Below are positions 44,660-53,232 of a stretch of 64,000 nt of DNA, one piece after another. Positions within the stretch are counted from its first letter, which is position 1. Each line of letters opens with the position of its first letter. The translations under genes and the position numbers were made by a program. Under the pieces are notes generated by a model. It was not told the origin of the DNA, searched no databases, and worked only from the letters and a program-made list of their open reading frames with translations. This DNA is from JACJYE01 sp964432875 (GTDB lineage: Bacteria; Bacteroidota; Bacteroidia; Chitinophagales; Saprospiraceae): NCBI GenBank assembly GCA_964432875.1, contig CAYSPJ010000010.1:4093-68092 (forward strand). Direction: 5' to 3'.

Positions 44660-45412
44660 ATGAAGAAGGCATTTGTATTATGCTGCGCATTATTAGCACT
44701 GACGGGGCTGCAAGGCCTATATGCTCAAACCGCCGAAGAAATTATTGAAAACTACCTGGAGAACATCGGCGGCAGGGAAAAGCTAGCGGCGCTGAAATCC
44801 GTAAAGATGACCGCCAAAGTCAAAGCCCAGGGCATGGAGCTGCCGATCAGCATGTACCAGAAAGCCCCCGGCAAGCAGCGCATGGACCTCATCTTCCAAG
44901 GCCAGAAGATCACCCAAATGTGCTTTGATGGCGAGCAAGGCTGGTCCACCAATTTCATGACCATGGAAGCCGAAAAATGGGATGCCGAGCAATCTCTGGT
45001 GATGCAAACCGAGATGGATTTCCCCAACCCCTTCCTGAACTACAAAGAAAAAGGGCACACTCTTTCACTGGAAGGCGAAGAAACCATCGAAGGGGCCGAA
45101 TGTTACAAAATCAAAGTAGTCAAACAACCCATCGTAATCGATGGCCAAAGCGAAGAGAACTTCAGCTTCCATTACTTTGACAAAGAATCCCTGGTGCCCA
45201 TCATGCAAAGGGATTTTGCTAAAGTTGGCCCGATGAAAGGCCAGGCTAGCGAGACCTACTTCAGCGATTATCAAGAAGTAGCAGGCGTCTATTTCCCCTA
45301 TTCCGTGTCTCAGAAAATGAATGGCCAGAGCATCTTCGCCTTTAGCGTCGAGGAGCTGACCGTCAATGAAGAACTGGAAGATGCCATGTTTGCTTTCCCG
45401 GAAAAGAAATAA
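44660..45412 (+). CDS. LolA-like outer-membrane lipoprotein-sorting family protein
   Basis: 250 residues. Signal peptide (M-K-K-A-F-V-L-C-C-A-L-L-A-L-T-G-L-Q-G-L-Y-A-Q). The mature part starts T-A-E-E-I-I-E-N-Y-L-E-N-I-G-G-R-E-K-L-A and then forms an antiparallel sheet typical of the LolA/LolB-like half-barrel that binds lipids or lipoprotein acyl chains in the periplasm. Exact partner unknown. Precedes the BNR gene by 91 nt. Confidence 0.72.
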   Translation: MKKAFVLCCALLALTGLQGLYAQTAEEIIENYLENIGGREKLAALKSVKMTAKVKAQGMELPISMYQKAPGKQRMDLIFQGQKITQMCFDGEQGWSTNFMTMEAEKWDAEQSLVMQTEMDFPNPFLNYKEKGHTLSLEGEETIEGAECYKIKVVKQPIVIDGQSEENFSFHYFDKESLVPIMQRDFAKVGPMKGQASETYFSDYQEVAGVYFPYSVSQKMNGQSIFAFSVEELTVNEELEDAMFAFPEKK

Positions 45413-45503
45413 GCCAAAGTCATTCACCCTACGCCCGCACGAGTACCTCGGTGCGGGCGCAGGGCCCTACCACCCTCCTACCCTAACTTACAATCCTTTT
45501 GCG

Positions 45504-48500
45504 ATGATACCACGTCTTTTTACGCTTATGCTGCTGTGTTCAGCATATTTTTCCTCCTTTAGCCAGAGCCTGGAAGGCCTCAAAGGCGATGCCCTCTTCG
45601 GCAGCATGCGCGCGCGCCACATCGGGCCGGCCATCATGAGCGGCCGAGTGAGCGATCTGGCAGGGCACCCCACCAACTCCCGCATCGTCTATGCCGGGGC
45701 AGCCGGCGGAGGGGTCTGGCAGTCAACTGATGGGGGCGTTACCTTCAAGCCCATTTTCGAAGATTACCCCCAATCCATTGGCGCCATCGCCGTATGCCCT
45801 AAAAATCCGGACAACGTCATCTGGGTAGGCACCGGCGAATGCTGGGTGCGCAACAGCGTCTCAGTGGGCAAAGGATTATACAAAACAGCCGATGGCGGGA
45901 AAAGCTGGAAGTTGATGGGGCTGGAAAACTCCGAGCGTATCAGCAGCGTACAGATCAACCCCAACAACTCGGACGAAGTGTACGTAGGCGTGCTGGGTGC
46001 CCTGTGGGGCGATAGTGCGGAGCGCGGCGTTTATAAGACCACCGATGGCGGTGCCAGCTGGGAAAAGATACTCTACGTCAATCCTTCCACCGGTTGTGCT
46101 GACCTGACCATCGACCCGCAAAACCCCAACATCCTCTACGCTTCCTTCTGGGAGTTCCGCCGTAGCGCCTATTCCTTCAATTCCGGGGGCGAACATAGCG
46201 CCTTGTATAAAAGCACCGATGGCGGCGCGTCCTGGAACAAGATACACCAGGGCTTCCCTAGCGGCAAGCTCGGCCGTATCGCGGTGGCCATCGCTCCTTC
46301 ATCCCCGGGCGTCCTTTACGCCGTGATTGAATCGGAGCAGAACGAAACTAACGGATTATATCGCTCCCAAGACGGGGGTGCCTCCTGGGAGCACCGCAAT
46401 AAAGATTTTGAACTCACGGTGCGCCCGTTCTACTTCTCCCGCATCGTCATCGACCCTAAAAACCCCGACATCGTCTGCAAAGCTGGCTTGTACGGCTCTA
46501 TCAGCAAAGATGGCGGCAAAACCTTCCGCCAGATCTCCAGTGGCGTCCATGCTGATATCCATGACTTCTGGTTTGACCCCAACGACTCCAACCGCCTTTA
46601 TCTAGGCTGTGACGGTGGCGTTTACCGCTCCTGGGACGGCGGCACCGTCTGGGAGATGGTTAAAGGCCTGCCCTTTTCGCAGTACTACCACGTCACCCTC
46701 GACAACCGCCAGCCTTATTGGGTCTATGGCGGCTTGCAAGACAATGGCTCCTGGGTAGGGCCCTCTGCTGCCATCGGCGGCGTAGAAGCCCGCGATTGGA
46801 TACCAGTGGGTTATGGCGACGGCTTCCGGGTCTATCCTCATCCCCAAGACCCCAATATCTGCTATTCTGAAATGCAGGGCGCCGAGCGGATTTGGCGAGT
46901 CGATATCGCCAAGGGGCAAGCTAAAATCATCAAGCCTTACCCTGAAGCGGGCAGCCCCAAACTGCGCTTTAACTGGAATACGCCCATCACGACCAGCTTC
47001 CACCAGCCCGACCGCCTCTACGTCGGCAGCCAGTTCTTGCACCGCTCGGAAGACCGCGGCGAAAGCTGGTCTCGCATCTCACCCGATCTGACTACCAACG
47101 ATCCGGCTAAGCAGCTGCAAGAGGAAAGCGGCGGCCTTAGCGCTGACAATTCGGGCGCAGAAAACCACTGTACTATCTTTGCCATCGGCGAATCTCCTTT
47201 GGATGAAAACATCATCTGGATCGGCACCGATGACGGCAACATCCAGGTCACTTTTGATGGCGGCAAGAGCTGGGCCGACGTCACCCCACGCCTGCCAGAG
47301 CTGCCCAAGAACACCTGGGCATACCACCTCGAACCAAGCAACTTCGACCGCCAGACGGCTTATGCTGCTTTTGACGGCCACACCCAAAACGATGGCAACA
47401 CCTATGTCTTTAAAACAACCGATGGCGGCAAAACCTGGGCTTCAATCGCCACCAGCGATATCGAAGGCTTTGCCCGCTGCATCAAAGAGGATTATGTAAA
47501 CCCCGACCTGCTCTACCTGGGCACGGAATTCGGACTGTATATTACCATTGATGGCGGGAAAAACTGGTCGAAGTTCACCAACAACATGCCTGCCACTGCC
47601 GTACATCACCTCGCCCTGCACCCGCGCGATCATGCTCTGGTGATGGCGACCCACGGCAGGGGTATTATCATCCTGGACGACATCACCCCGCTGCGCCAAC
47701 TGCGGCCAGAAATTGCTGATCAGCCCGTATATTTTTTTGAACGGCCACCCTCGGTCATCAAAGAATCGCCCTCATTTGGCGGCACGGCTACCTTCGGCGA
47801 ATTTGTTGGCGAAAACCCCTCCTCAGCGGCCCAAATCGTTTATTATCTCAAGGGCCGCCACACCTTTGGCAAAATGTCTCTAGAGGTGCTCGACGCCCAG
47901 GGCAACCTCCTCGCCAATTTGGACCCCGGCAAAGCCAAAGGCCTCAACCAGGTATCCTGGAACTACCGTTACCGCATGCCCAAAGTCGCCAAGGCTAAAA
48001 CCTTGACCTTCGGCGGATTCACCACCCCGACGGTGCCCCCTGGCACCTACATGGTACGCCTGACCAAGGGCAAGGATGTCTATGAAATGCCACTGGTATT
48101 GGTACCTGATCCGGAGTCGATTCACAGCGCAGATGACCGCGCTGCACAACACGAAGCAGCCATGGCTTTATACCGCGCCAACGAGGACCTGGCTTACCTG
48201 GTGGACCAAATCGATCAGCTGCAAGCGGGGATCGCTGCTGCTCAGAAACAAAAAGTCGCCCCTAAAACGACGAAACTACTGAACGCCTTTGCCAAAGAGC
48301 TCGATGCGCTCTACCAAAGCTTGGTGGTGACGACGGGCGATAACTACGTGGGCCAAGCGGAACCGCAACTACGCGAGAAGATCGCCAACCTATATGCCGA
48401 AGTGGCGGGCTATGCTGGCCGACCTTCTCCGGCCCAGCTCCAGAACATGCAACTACTCTTGCCTCAACTAGAGGATGCCCAAGGCAAAGTCCAAGGCATG

Positions 48501-48599
48501 GGCAATAAACTGTCTGAGCTGAATAAGGCGCTCTCCGCAGAGGGCTTGCCCCCCGTAGCCTTCCGCAGCCGGGAAGAATTTATGGCTGCAGACCTTTAG
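45504..48599 (+). CDS. BNR/sortilin-like repeat protein
   Basis: 1031 residues from the ATG at 45504. Signal peptide (M-I-P-R-L-F-T-L-M-L-L-C-S-A-Y-F-S-S-F-S-Q). Many Asp-box motifs (S-x-D-G-G-x-x-W), for example S-T-D-G-G-V-T-F, T-A-D-G-G-K-S-W, T-T-D-G-G-A-S-W and T-I-D-G-G-K-N-W, define two beta-propellers up to about residue 750. A beta domain with G-G-F-T-T-P-T-V-P-P-G-T-Y and a helical C-terminal region follow. No Asp/Glu catalytic pair could be assigned, so the annotation glycosyl hydrolase is not supported. Exported; function unknown. Confidence 0.82.
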   Translation: MIPRLFTLMLLCSAYFSSFSQSLEGLKGDALFGSMRARHIGPAIMSGRVSDLAGHPTNSRIVYAGAAGGGVWQSTDGGVTFKPIFEDYPQSIGAIAVCPKNPDNVIWVGTGECWVRNSVSVGKGLYKTADGGKSWKLMGLENSERISSVQINPNNSDEVYVGVLGALWGDSAERGVYKTTDGGASWEKILYVNPSTGCADLTIDPQNPNILYASFWEFRRSAYSFNSGGEHSALYKSTDGGASWNKIHQGFPSGKLGRIAVAIAPSSPGVLYAVIESEQNETNGLYRSQDGGASWEHRNKDFELTVRPFYFSRIVIDPKNPDIVCKAGLYGSISKDGGKTFRQISSGVHADIHDFWFDPNDSNRLYLGCDGGVYRSWDGGTVWEMVKGLPFSQYYHVTLDNRQPYWVYGGLQDNGSWVGPSAAIGGVEARDWIPVGYGDGFRVYPHPQDPNICYSEMQGAERIWRVDIAKGQAKIIKPYPEAGSPKLRFNWNTPITTSFHQPDRLYVGSQFLHRSEDRGESWSRISPDLTTNDPAKQLQEESGGLSADNSGAENHCTIFAIGESPLDENIIWIGTDDGNIQVTFDGGKSWADVTPRLPELPKNTWAYHLEPSNFDRQTAYAAFDGHTQNDGNTYVFKTTDGGKTWASIATSDIEGFARCIKEDYVNPDLLYLGTEFGLYITIDGGKNWSKFTNNMPATAVHHLALHPRDHALVMATHGRGIIILDDITPLRQLRPEIADQPVYFFERPPSVIKESPSFGGTATFGEFVGENPSSAAQIVYYLKGRHTFGKMSLEVLDAQGNLLANLDPGKAKGLNQVSWNYRYRMPKVAKAKTLTFGGFTTPTVPPGTYMVRLTKGKDVYEMPLVLVPDPESIHSADDRAAQHEAAMALYRANEDLAYLVDQIDQLQAGIAAAQKQKVAPKTTKLLNAFAKELDALYQSLVVTTGDNYVGQAEPQLREKIANLYAEVAGYAGRPSPAQLQNMQLLLPQLEDAQGKVQGMGNKLSELNKALSAEGLPPVAFRSREEFMAADL

Positions 48600-48628
48600 A
48601 TCAACTCCTCCCGCGCGGAGTATAGATA

Positions 48629-48673
48629 AAAGGAGCGCTGAGACCTCCCGACTTACCGTCTCAGCGCTCCTTT
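48629..48673. terminator. Bidirectional terminator at the edge of a gap
   Basis: AAAGGAGCGCTGAGAC (48629-48644) and GTCTCAGCGCTCCTTT (48658-48673) form a perfect 16-bp stem with a 13-nt loop, between convergent genes. The right contig is missing after the stem, so the T-run is partly lost. Confidence 0.75.
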
Positions 48674-48773
48674 NNNNNNNNNNNNNNNNNNNNNNNNNNN
48701 NNNNNNNNNNNNNNNNNNNNNNNNNNNNNNNNNNNNNNNNNNNNNNNNNNNNNNNNNNNNNNNNNNNNNNNNN
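48674..48773. other. Assembly gap (100 N)
   Basis: Exactly 100 N. It follows a perfect hairpin and removes the 3' end of the serine hydrolase gene; family length suggests roughly 40-50 codons plus the stop are lost, so the true gap is probably a little over 100 nt. Confidence 0.9.
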
Positions 48774-49952
48774 GCCGATAATGCCCTCTTGCGGATCTAC
48801 CCAGTAAGAAGTAGCAAAAGCGCCGCCCCATTCGAAGGTGCCTTCGGAAGGCGGCAGCCGTGCTGCCTCGGCTGGCGTCGCTAAGCCAAAGCCCAGCCCA
48901 AACTTCCGGATCCCCAGGTTGAGCTCGCCGATCTGGTTGCTCGTCATCATGCGCACGATAGCAGGGCTGAGGAGGCGCACGCCTTGGTATTCCCCGCCGT
49001 TGAGCAGCATTTGTAAGAAAATAGCATAATCGTAAGCGGTGGATGAAAGCCCGGCACCGCCGGAGTAGAAGCTGCCGTTAAATTTAGGGAAATCCGGGTC
49101 GAGATTGCCGCCGTCGGGGAAAGGAATAGCTTTCTTCCCCTGATTTTCCGTATGCAGGCGCACGAGCCGCCCGTGCTTTTCGGCAGGCAGATAAAACCAG
49201 GTATCTGCCATCCCCAAGGGCTGGAAAATGTGCTGACGGAAAAACTCGTCAAGCGTCATACCTGAAACCACCTCTACCAGATAGCCCAGCACATCCGTAT
49301 TGAGCCCATAGGTCCAACGCTCTCCGGGTTGGTGCATCAGGGGCAGGGCCCCCAGGCGCTCTATAGCTTCGCCCAGCTTGCTATTCGGAGTGCCCAGGCC
49401 GGAGGGGATGCCATGTTTGGCGTAGATCGCATTGGCTTGGGGCGTACCGATGCCAGCATAGCCGATGCCGGAAGTATGGGACAGCAAATCCCGGATAGTA
49501 ACTTCGCGCTTGGCGGGCACCGTCGTATAAGTAGTATCCGCAGCATTATATTGATCGAGTACCTGTGGCTTGCCGAAGGAAGGAATATATTTGGACAATG
49601 GGTCGTCGAGCAAAAAACGCCCCTCTTCATACAGCATCATCACCGCAACGCTCGTAATGGCCTTGGTCTGAGAAGCGATGCGGAATATGGCATCCGGCTG
49701 CAGCGGTTGGCGGCTCTCCAGATCGGCGTAACCAAAAGCCTGGTGATAGACAATCTTGCCGTGCCGAGCTACCAGCGCCACGGCGCCGGGGATGTAGCTG
49801 CTATCCACGTATTCCTGCACCACGCGGCCGATGCGTTGCAGCCGTTCGCTGCTCATTTTCACGGATTCTGGCGGTGCTTCCGCCAGCGGCTGGGCAGCGA
49901 CAAAAAGAGCCAACATCATAAAGGCGCTCAACAGTAAATGATTCTTTTTCAT
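48774..49952 (-). CDS. Serine hydrolase (beta-lactamase/S12 family), 3'-truncated by gap
   Basis: The first 393 residues are present. Signal peptide (M-M-L-A-L-F-V-A-A-Q-P). Catalytic S-x-x-K is S-Q-T-K (Ser94, Lys97) and the second motif Tyr lies in W-T-Y-G-L-N. The family includes class C beta-lactamases, D-aminopeptidases and esterases; which one this is cannot be told. The C-terminal end, with the third (H-x-G-like) motif, falls in the gap at 48674-48773; readthrough beyond it is not real coding. Confidence 0.82.
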
Positions 49953-50093
49953 GCGCTTGGTGGTTGATTATTGATGAAGCGGTAAAAGTAGAGATTTGTT
50001 TTGTTTTATAGCTCCGGCAAGGGCCTACAAATATATCAGCCTCTTTTCTCAGGAACTCCCTATCTTTACGAAAGCAAACAAATACCACCAAAT

Positions 50094-51077
50094 ATGAACT
50101 ACAGAAAATTTGGCCATACCGAACTCAACGTAAGCGAAGTAGGCTTTGGCGCCTGGGCCATCGGCGGGCCAGCTATGGCGGGCGATATGCCAATCGGTTG
50201 GGGCGATGTTGATGACATCACTTCTGAAAAAGCCTTGGAGCGCTCCTACGAGCTCGGCATCAATTTCTACGATACGGCCGATTTTTATGGCTTCGGCCAT
50301 TCCGAAGCCCTGATCGGCAAGGTATTTGGCAACCGACCGGATGTCCTGGTAGCCACCAAAGTCGGCCAACGGTTAGCGTCTGACGGCAGTGTCTATAATG
50401 ATAGTTCCAAAGCACATATCCTGAAGGCTTGCGAGGAGAGCCTGCAGCGATTGAAACGCGATACTATCGACTTCTATCAACTGCACATCGCCAAAAAAGC
50501 TGATTTGGAACAAGGGGGATGCGTCGAGGCGATGGAGCAGCTCAAGCGCGAAGGCAAGATCCGCTACTGGGGCTTATCGCTGAATACGTACAACCCGCAT
50601 CCAGAGGCCGATTACATGCTGGAGAACCAATTAGGAGATGGCTTTCAGCTCGTGCTCAATGTCATCAACCAGGAAAGCTTGGGTATCGTGGAGCAAGCGC
50701 AGCGCCTGGGTTATGGCATCATCGCCCGCATGCCCCTGCAATTCGGCTTGCTGACTGGCAAGTTCACCAAAGAGACCCGCTTCGCCCCTGACGACCACCG
50801 CTCCTTCCGCCTGCCGCCCGACATCCTGGCTGAAGCGCTGGATGCCCTGGAGCCAGCCTGGCCGCTGGCCGCAAAATACGGCATCTCTAAAACGGAGCTG
50901 GCTATGAGCTTCATCCTCAGCTTCGAAGGCGTCTCGACGGTCATCCCCGGCATCAAGACCCCGGCGCAGGCGGAGCTGAATACCCACGGCATCACCCGCT
51001 TGGCACCTGAAGACCGCCACCAGCTCTGCTCGCTGTATGCGCCGCGGTTTAGGGAGGTTTTGTTTAAAATGAAGTAG
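50094..51077 (+). CDS. Aldo/keto reductase
   Basis: 327 residues from the ATG at 50094. N-terminal Y-R-K-F-G-H-T-E-L-N-V-S-E-V-G-F-G-A-W-A-I-G-G, catalytic Asp/Tyr region F-Y-D-T-A-D-F-Y-G, Lys in L-V-A-T-K-V-G, and the NADPH-binding C-terminal S-T-V-I-P-G-I-K-T-P. A cytosolic NADPH-dependent carbonyl reductase; substrate unknown. Confidence 0.92.
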   Translation: MNYRKFGHTELNVSEVGFGAWAIGGPAMAGDMPIGWGDVDDITSEKALERSYELGINFYDTADFYGFGHSEALIGKVFGNRPDVLVATKVGQRLASDGSVYNDSSKAHILKACEESLQRLKRDTIDFYQLHIAKKADLEQGGCVEAMEQLKREGKIRYWGLSLNTYNPHPEADYMLENQLGDGFQLVLNVINQESLGIVEQAQRLGYGIIARMPLQFGLLTGKFTKETRFAPDDHRSFRLPPDILAEALDALEPAWPLAAKYGISKTELAMSFILSFEGVSTVIPGIKTPAQAELNTHGITRLAPEDRHQLCSLYAPRFREVLFKMK

Positions 51078-51722
51078 TCAAAAAGCCTCTTTCCGAGCAA
51101 CGATAAGGTGGTAATCAAAGATACGGCCCCGCTTCAGGCAACTCGTGCTATGAAGCACCAGCCCGCGGCTCTCCAGCATCGCCTGATACTCTGCCAGGCT
51201 ATGCTGCTGCGGGTGCAGGATATCGCCCGGCAGCAGTTGGAAGAGCCTTTTGAGCAGTTCGTGCCGGTGGGCATCCACCGAGAGGACTAGCTGCCCGCCT
51301 GCTTGCAGGCATTGGGTTAGGGAATCCAGCGCAGGCCCCAATTCGGCTACATGGTTGATAACATTTAGACAAAAAACGGTGTGGTATACCGGCCCGGGCC
51401 TAAACTCCTCTAGCGGCAGCCCGATGAAGCGCACCTGGGGGTAGTCCTTGGGTTGAAAGTGAGGCAACGCTGCCTGATAACGCGGCAGCAGCGGATCCAG
51501 GGCATCCACCTGTTGTTCCTTCAACACGATAAAAATGCCGGCTGGCCCACAGCCCGCATCCAGTACCTGCTCGCCTGGGCGCAGGCTGACCGCAGCAGCC
51601 TTCAGCACCCGCTGCCAGTAAGCAGCCTTGCGCTCCAGGTAAGACTGGGGCTCTTGCCGGCGCAAATAAGCCCGCCACCAGCGTATTTCTGCCGCCTGAG
51701 CTACTTTCCAGCGCATATTCAT
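51078..51722 (-). CDS. SAM-dependent methyltransferase (class I)
   Basis: 214 residues. SAM-binding motif I reads V-L-D-A-G-C-G-P-A-G near residue 54, followed by D-A-L-D-P and the later motif F-C-L-N-V-I-N-H-V. No membrane segment. Small-molecule methyltransferase with unknown substrate. Its start lies 11 nt from a plus-strand promoter for the following gene. Confidence 0.75.
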   Translation of the reverse strand: MNMRWKVAQAAEIRWWRAYLRRQEPQSYLERKAAYWQRVLKAAAVSLRPGEQVLDAGCGPAGIFIVLKEQQVDALDPLLPRYQAALPHFQPKDYPQVRFIGLPLEEFRPGPVYHTVFCLNVINHVAELGPALDSLTQCLQAGGQLVLSVDAHRHELLKRLFQLLPGDILHPQQHSLAEYQAMLESRGLVLHSTSCLKRGRIFDYHLIVARKEAF

Positions 51723-51732
51723 AGCACAATAT

Positions 51733-51763
51733 TTGATAAAGCTGAATAGATTTCCTACTTTTG
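51733..51763 (+). promoter_or_regulatory. Promoter of the DUF2027-Smr gene
   Basis: TTG at 51733-51735, 20-nt spacer, TACTTTTG at 51756-51763: exact Bacteroidota signature. ATG follows at 51818. Transcription from here could continue into the carrier-protein operon that starts 100 nt after the Smr gene. Confidence 0.65.
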
Positions 51764-51817
51764 AAACCGAATCAAAAGTACTGGTTTGCCATTATAATGC
51801 CATCATAAAATACTACT

Positions 51818-52873
51818 ATGCTTTTTTCCGTCGGGACCAAAGTCCGTTTCCTGCATTCCAAGGATGAAGGCGTTATCACCGCCTTGCTCGACAATGGCAT
51901 GGTCAATGTATTGCTGGCCGGCAGCAATTTTGAAATCCCCGCCTTCATCGATGACCTGGCCCGCGCTGAAGACTACCGGGATGGATCCCCCTCGGTGAAA
52001 GCTAAAATCGTCAAAGGGCCTTCTCCTACGCCAGTACCTACGCCGCCGCCGCCAGAAATCGAGAGCCAATATACGATCTTAAAAAGCCTGGGCATCCAAG
52101 TGGCTTTCGACCCCGTCCTGCGGCCTGATGGCCAAGCGGAAAAGTACCGCATCTTCTTGCTCAATGATACCCGCTATGATTTGTTGATCACCTTTGAGCT
52201 ACATCTGAAAGAACGCCTGGCCCTATCGCGCAATAGCAAGCTACCTCAAATGTCCACCCTCGAGCTCGGGGAATTGCTTTTCGACCAGCTCAACGACGGC
52301 CCGGCCATCGAGCTGGATTGCTGGCGCATCACCACCCAAGGCACGGGCCGCCGCTTGCACAAGAGCCTGCGCATCAAACCCAAGCAGTTTTTTAAAAATG
52401 TGCGCACCGCCCCTTTGCTCAACCGCCAGGTACACCTCTTCCGCCTTTTTGAAAACCTGGATGAACACCAAACCCCGGCTTCTGGCGATGAAGGTTTAAA
52501 AGACTACACCAAACGCCTGACTAAACCGGCGTACACCTATAACACCATAGATGTGCGCGAGCGCATGCCCCACGAGGTTGTCGAATTAGCTGAATTTATC
52601 CCCGAAATCGACCTGCACATCGAAATGCTGGTAAACAACCACCAGAAACTGAGCAATGCGGAGATCCTGCGCATCCAACTATCTCATTTTGATGCTTATA
52701 TCGATAAAGCTATCCGCTTGGGGGTGGAGCGGGTCTTCGTCATCCACGGCCTAGGCAAGGGCCGCTTGCGCGATGCCATTGCCAGCCGCCTCCTCCAAAT
52801 GCAGGAAGTGCGCTCTTTCCGCAATGAGTACCACCCCCGTTATGGATATGGGGCTACCGAGGTAGTGTTTTAA
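51818..52873 (+). CDS. DUF2027 / Smr-domain protein
   Basis: 351 residues. The N-terminal part (G-T-K-V-R-F-L-H-S-K-D-E-G-V-I-T-A) is a small barrel like DUF2027, then a proline-rich linker, a middle beta region, and a C-terminal Smr domain with L-H-I-E (residues 265-270) and V-I-H-G-L-G-K-G-R-L-R, as in MutS2 C-termini. Smr domains bind or cut nucleic acid. It is a widespread Bacteroidota gene and marks the boundary before the accessory cluster. Confidence 0.83.
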   Translation: MLFSVGTKVRFLHSKDEGVITALLDNGMVNVLLAGSNFEIPAFIDDLARAEDYRDGSPSVKAKIVKGPSPTPVPTPPPPEIESQYTILKSLGIQVAFDPVLRPDGQAEKYRIFLLNDTRYDLLITFELHLKERLALSRNSKLPQMSTLELGELLFDQLNDGPAIELDCWRITTQGTGRRLHKSLRIKPKQFFKNVRTAPLLNRQVHLFRLFENLDEHQTPASGDEGLKDYTKRLTKPAYTYNTIDVRERMPHEVVELAEFIPEIDLHIEMLVNNHQKLSNAEILRIQLSHFDAYIDKAIRLGVERVFVIHGLGKGRLRDAIASRLLQMQEVRSFRNEYHPRYGYGATEVVF

Positions 52874-52974
52874 AGCCCGAAGCGGAAAAAAATCAAAAAA
52901 ATGTATTTCTTAGCATCATTTTTAGCCCCCCTCCGTATAAGGATGGCTAAATAGATTTGAAAACAACTGACATT

Positions 52975-53232
52975 ATGGAATCGATTAAAGCAAGAGTACG
53001 CGATTATCTGGTCTCTGAGTTGAACCTCCCCATCAGCATGGAAGAACTACAACCCGACACACCGCTGTTAAGCAGCCGCTTGATTGACTCAATTTCCGCC
53101 CTGCTGCTGGTGGAATTCCTGGAAAAAGAATACAAGATCGAATTCAAACCGCACGAAGTCAACCACGACAACCTCGACACGCTGGACCTCATCGCCGCTT
53201 TTGTGCAGAGCAAACATGCGGAACATGCCTGA
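52975..53232 (+). CDS. Free-standing acyl carrier protein (PltL/DltC-like)
   Basis: 85 residues from the ATG at 52975. The phosphopantetheine attachment Ser39 lies in L-I-D-S-I-S-A-L-L, with acidic helix II following (L-V-E-F-L-E-K-E-Y-K-I-E-F), in the style of prolyl carrier proteins and DltC. It would carry an aminoacyl or acyl thioester made by the overlapping adenylation gene (its stop lies inside that gene's start region). First gene of the cluster. Confidence 0.85.
   Translation: MESIKARVRDYLVSELNLPISMEELQPDTPLLSSRLIDSISALLLVEFLEKEYKIEFKPHEVNHDNLDTLDLIAAFVQSKHAEHA

Noticed and set aside
45504..48599. Glycoside hydrolase
   Set aside because: Asp-box propellers are present but no catalytic acid pair could be assigned, so only the repeat architecture is reported.
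48468..48673. C-terminal extension of the serine hydrolase across the gap
   Set aside because: It reads through a terminator hairpin and into the opposite gene; frame continuity through 100 N is meaningless.
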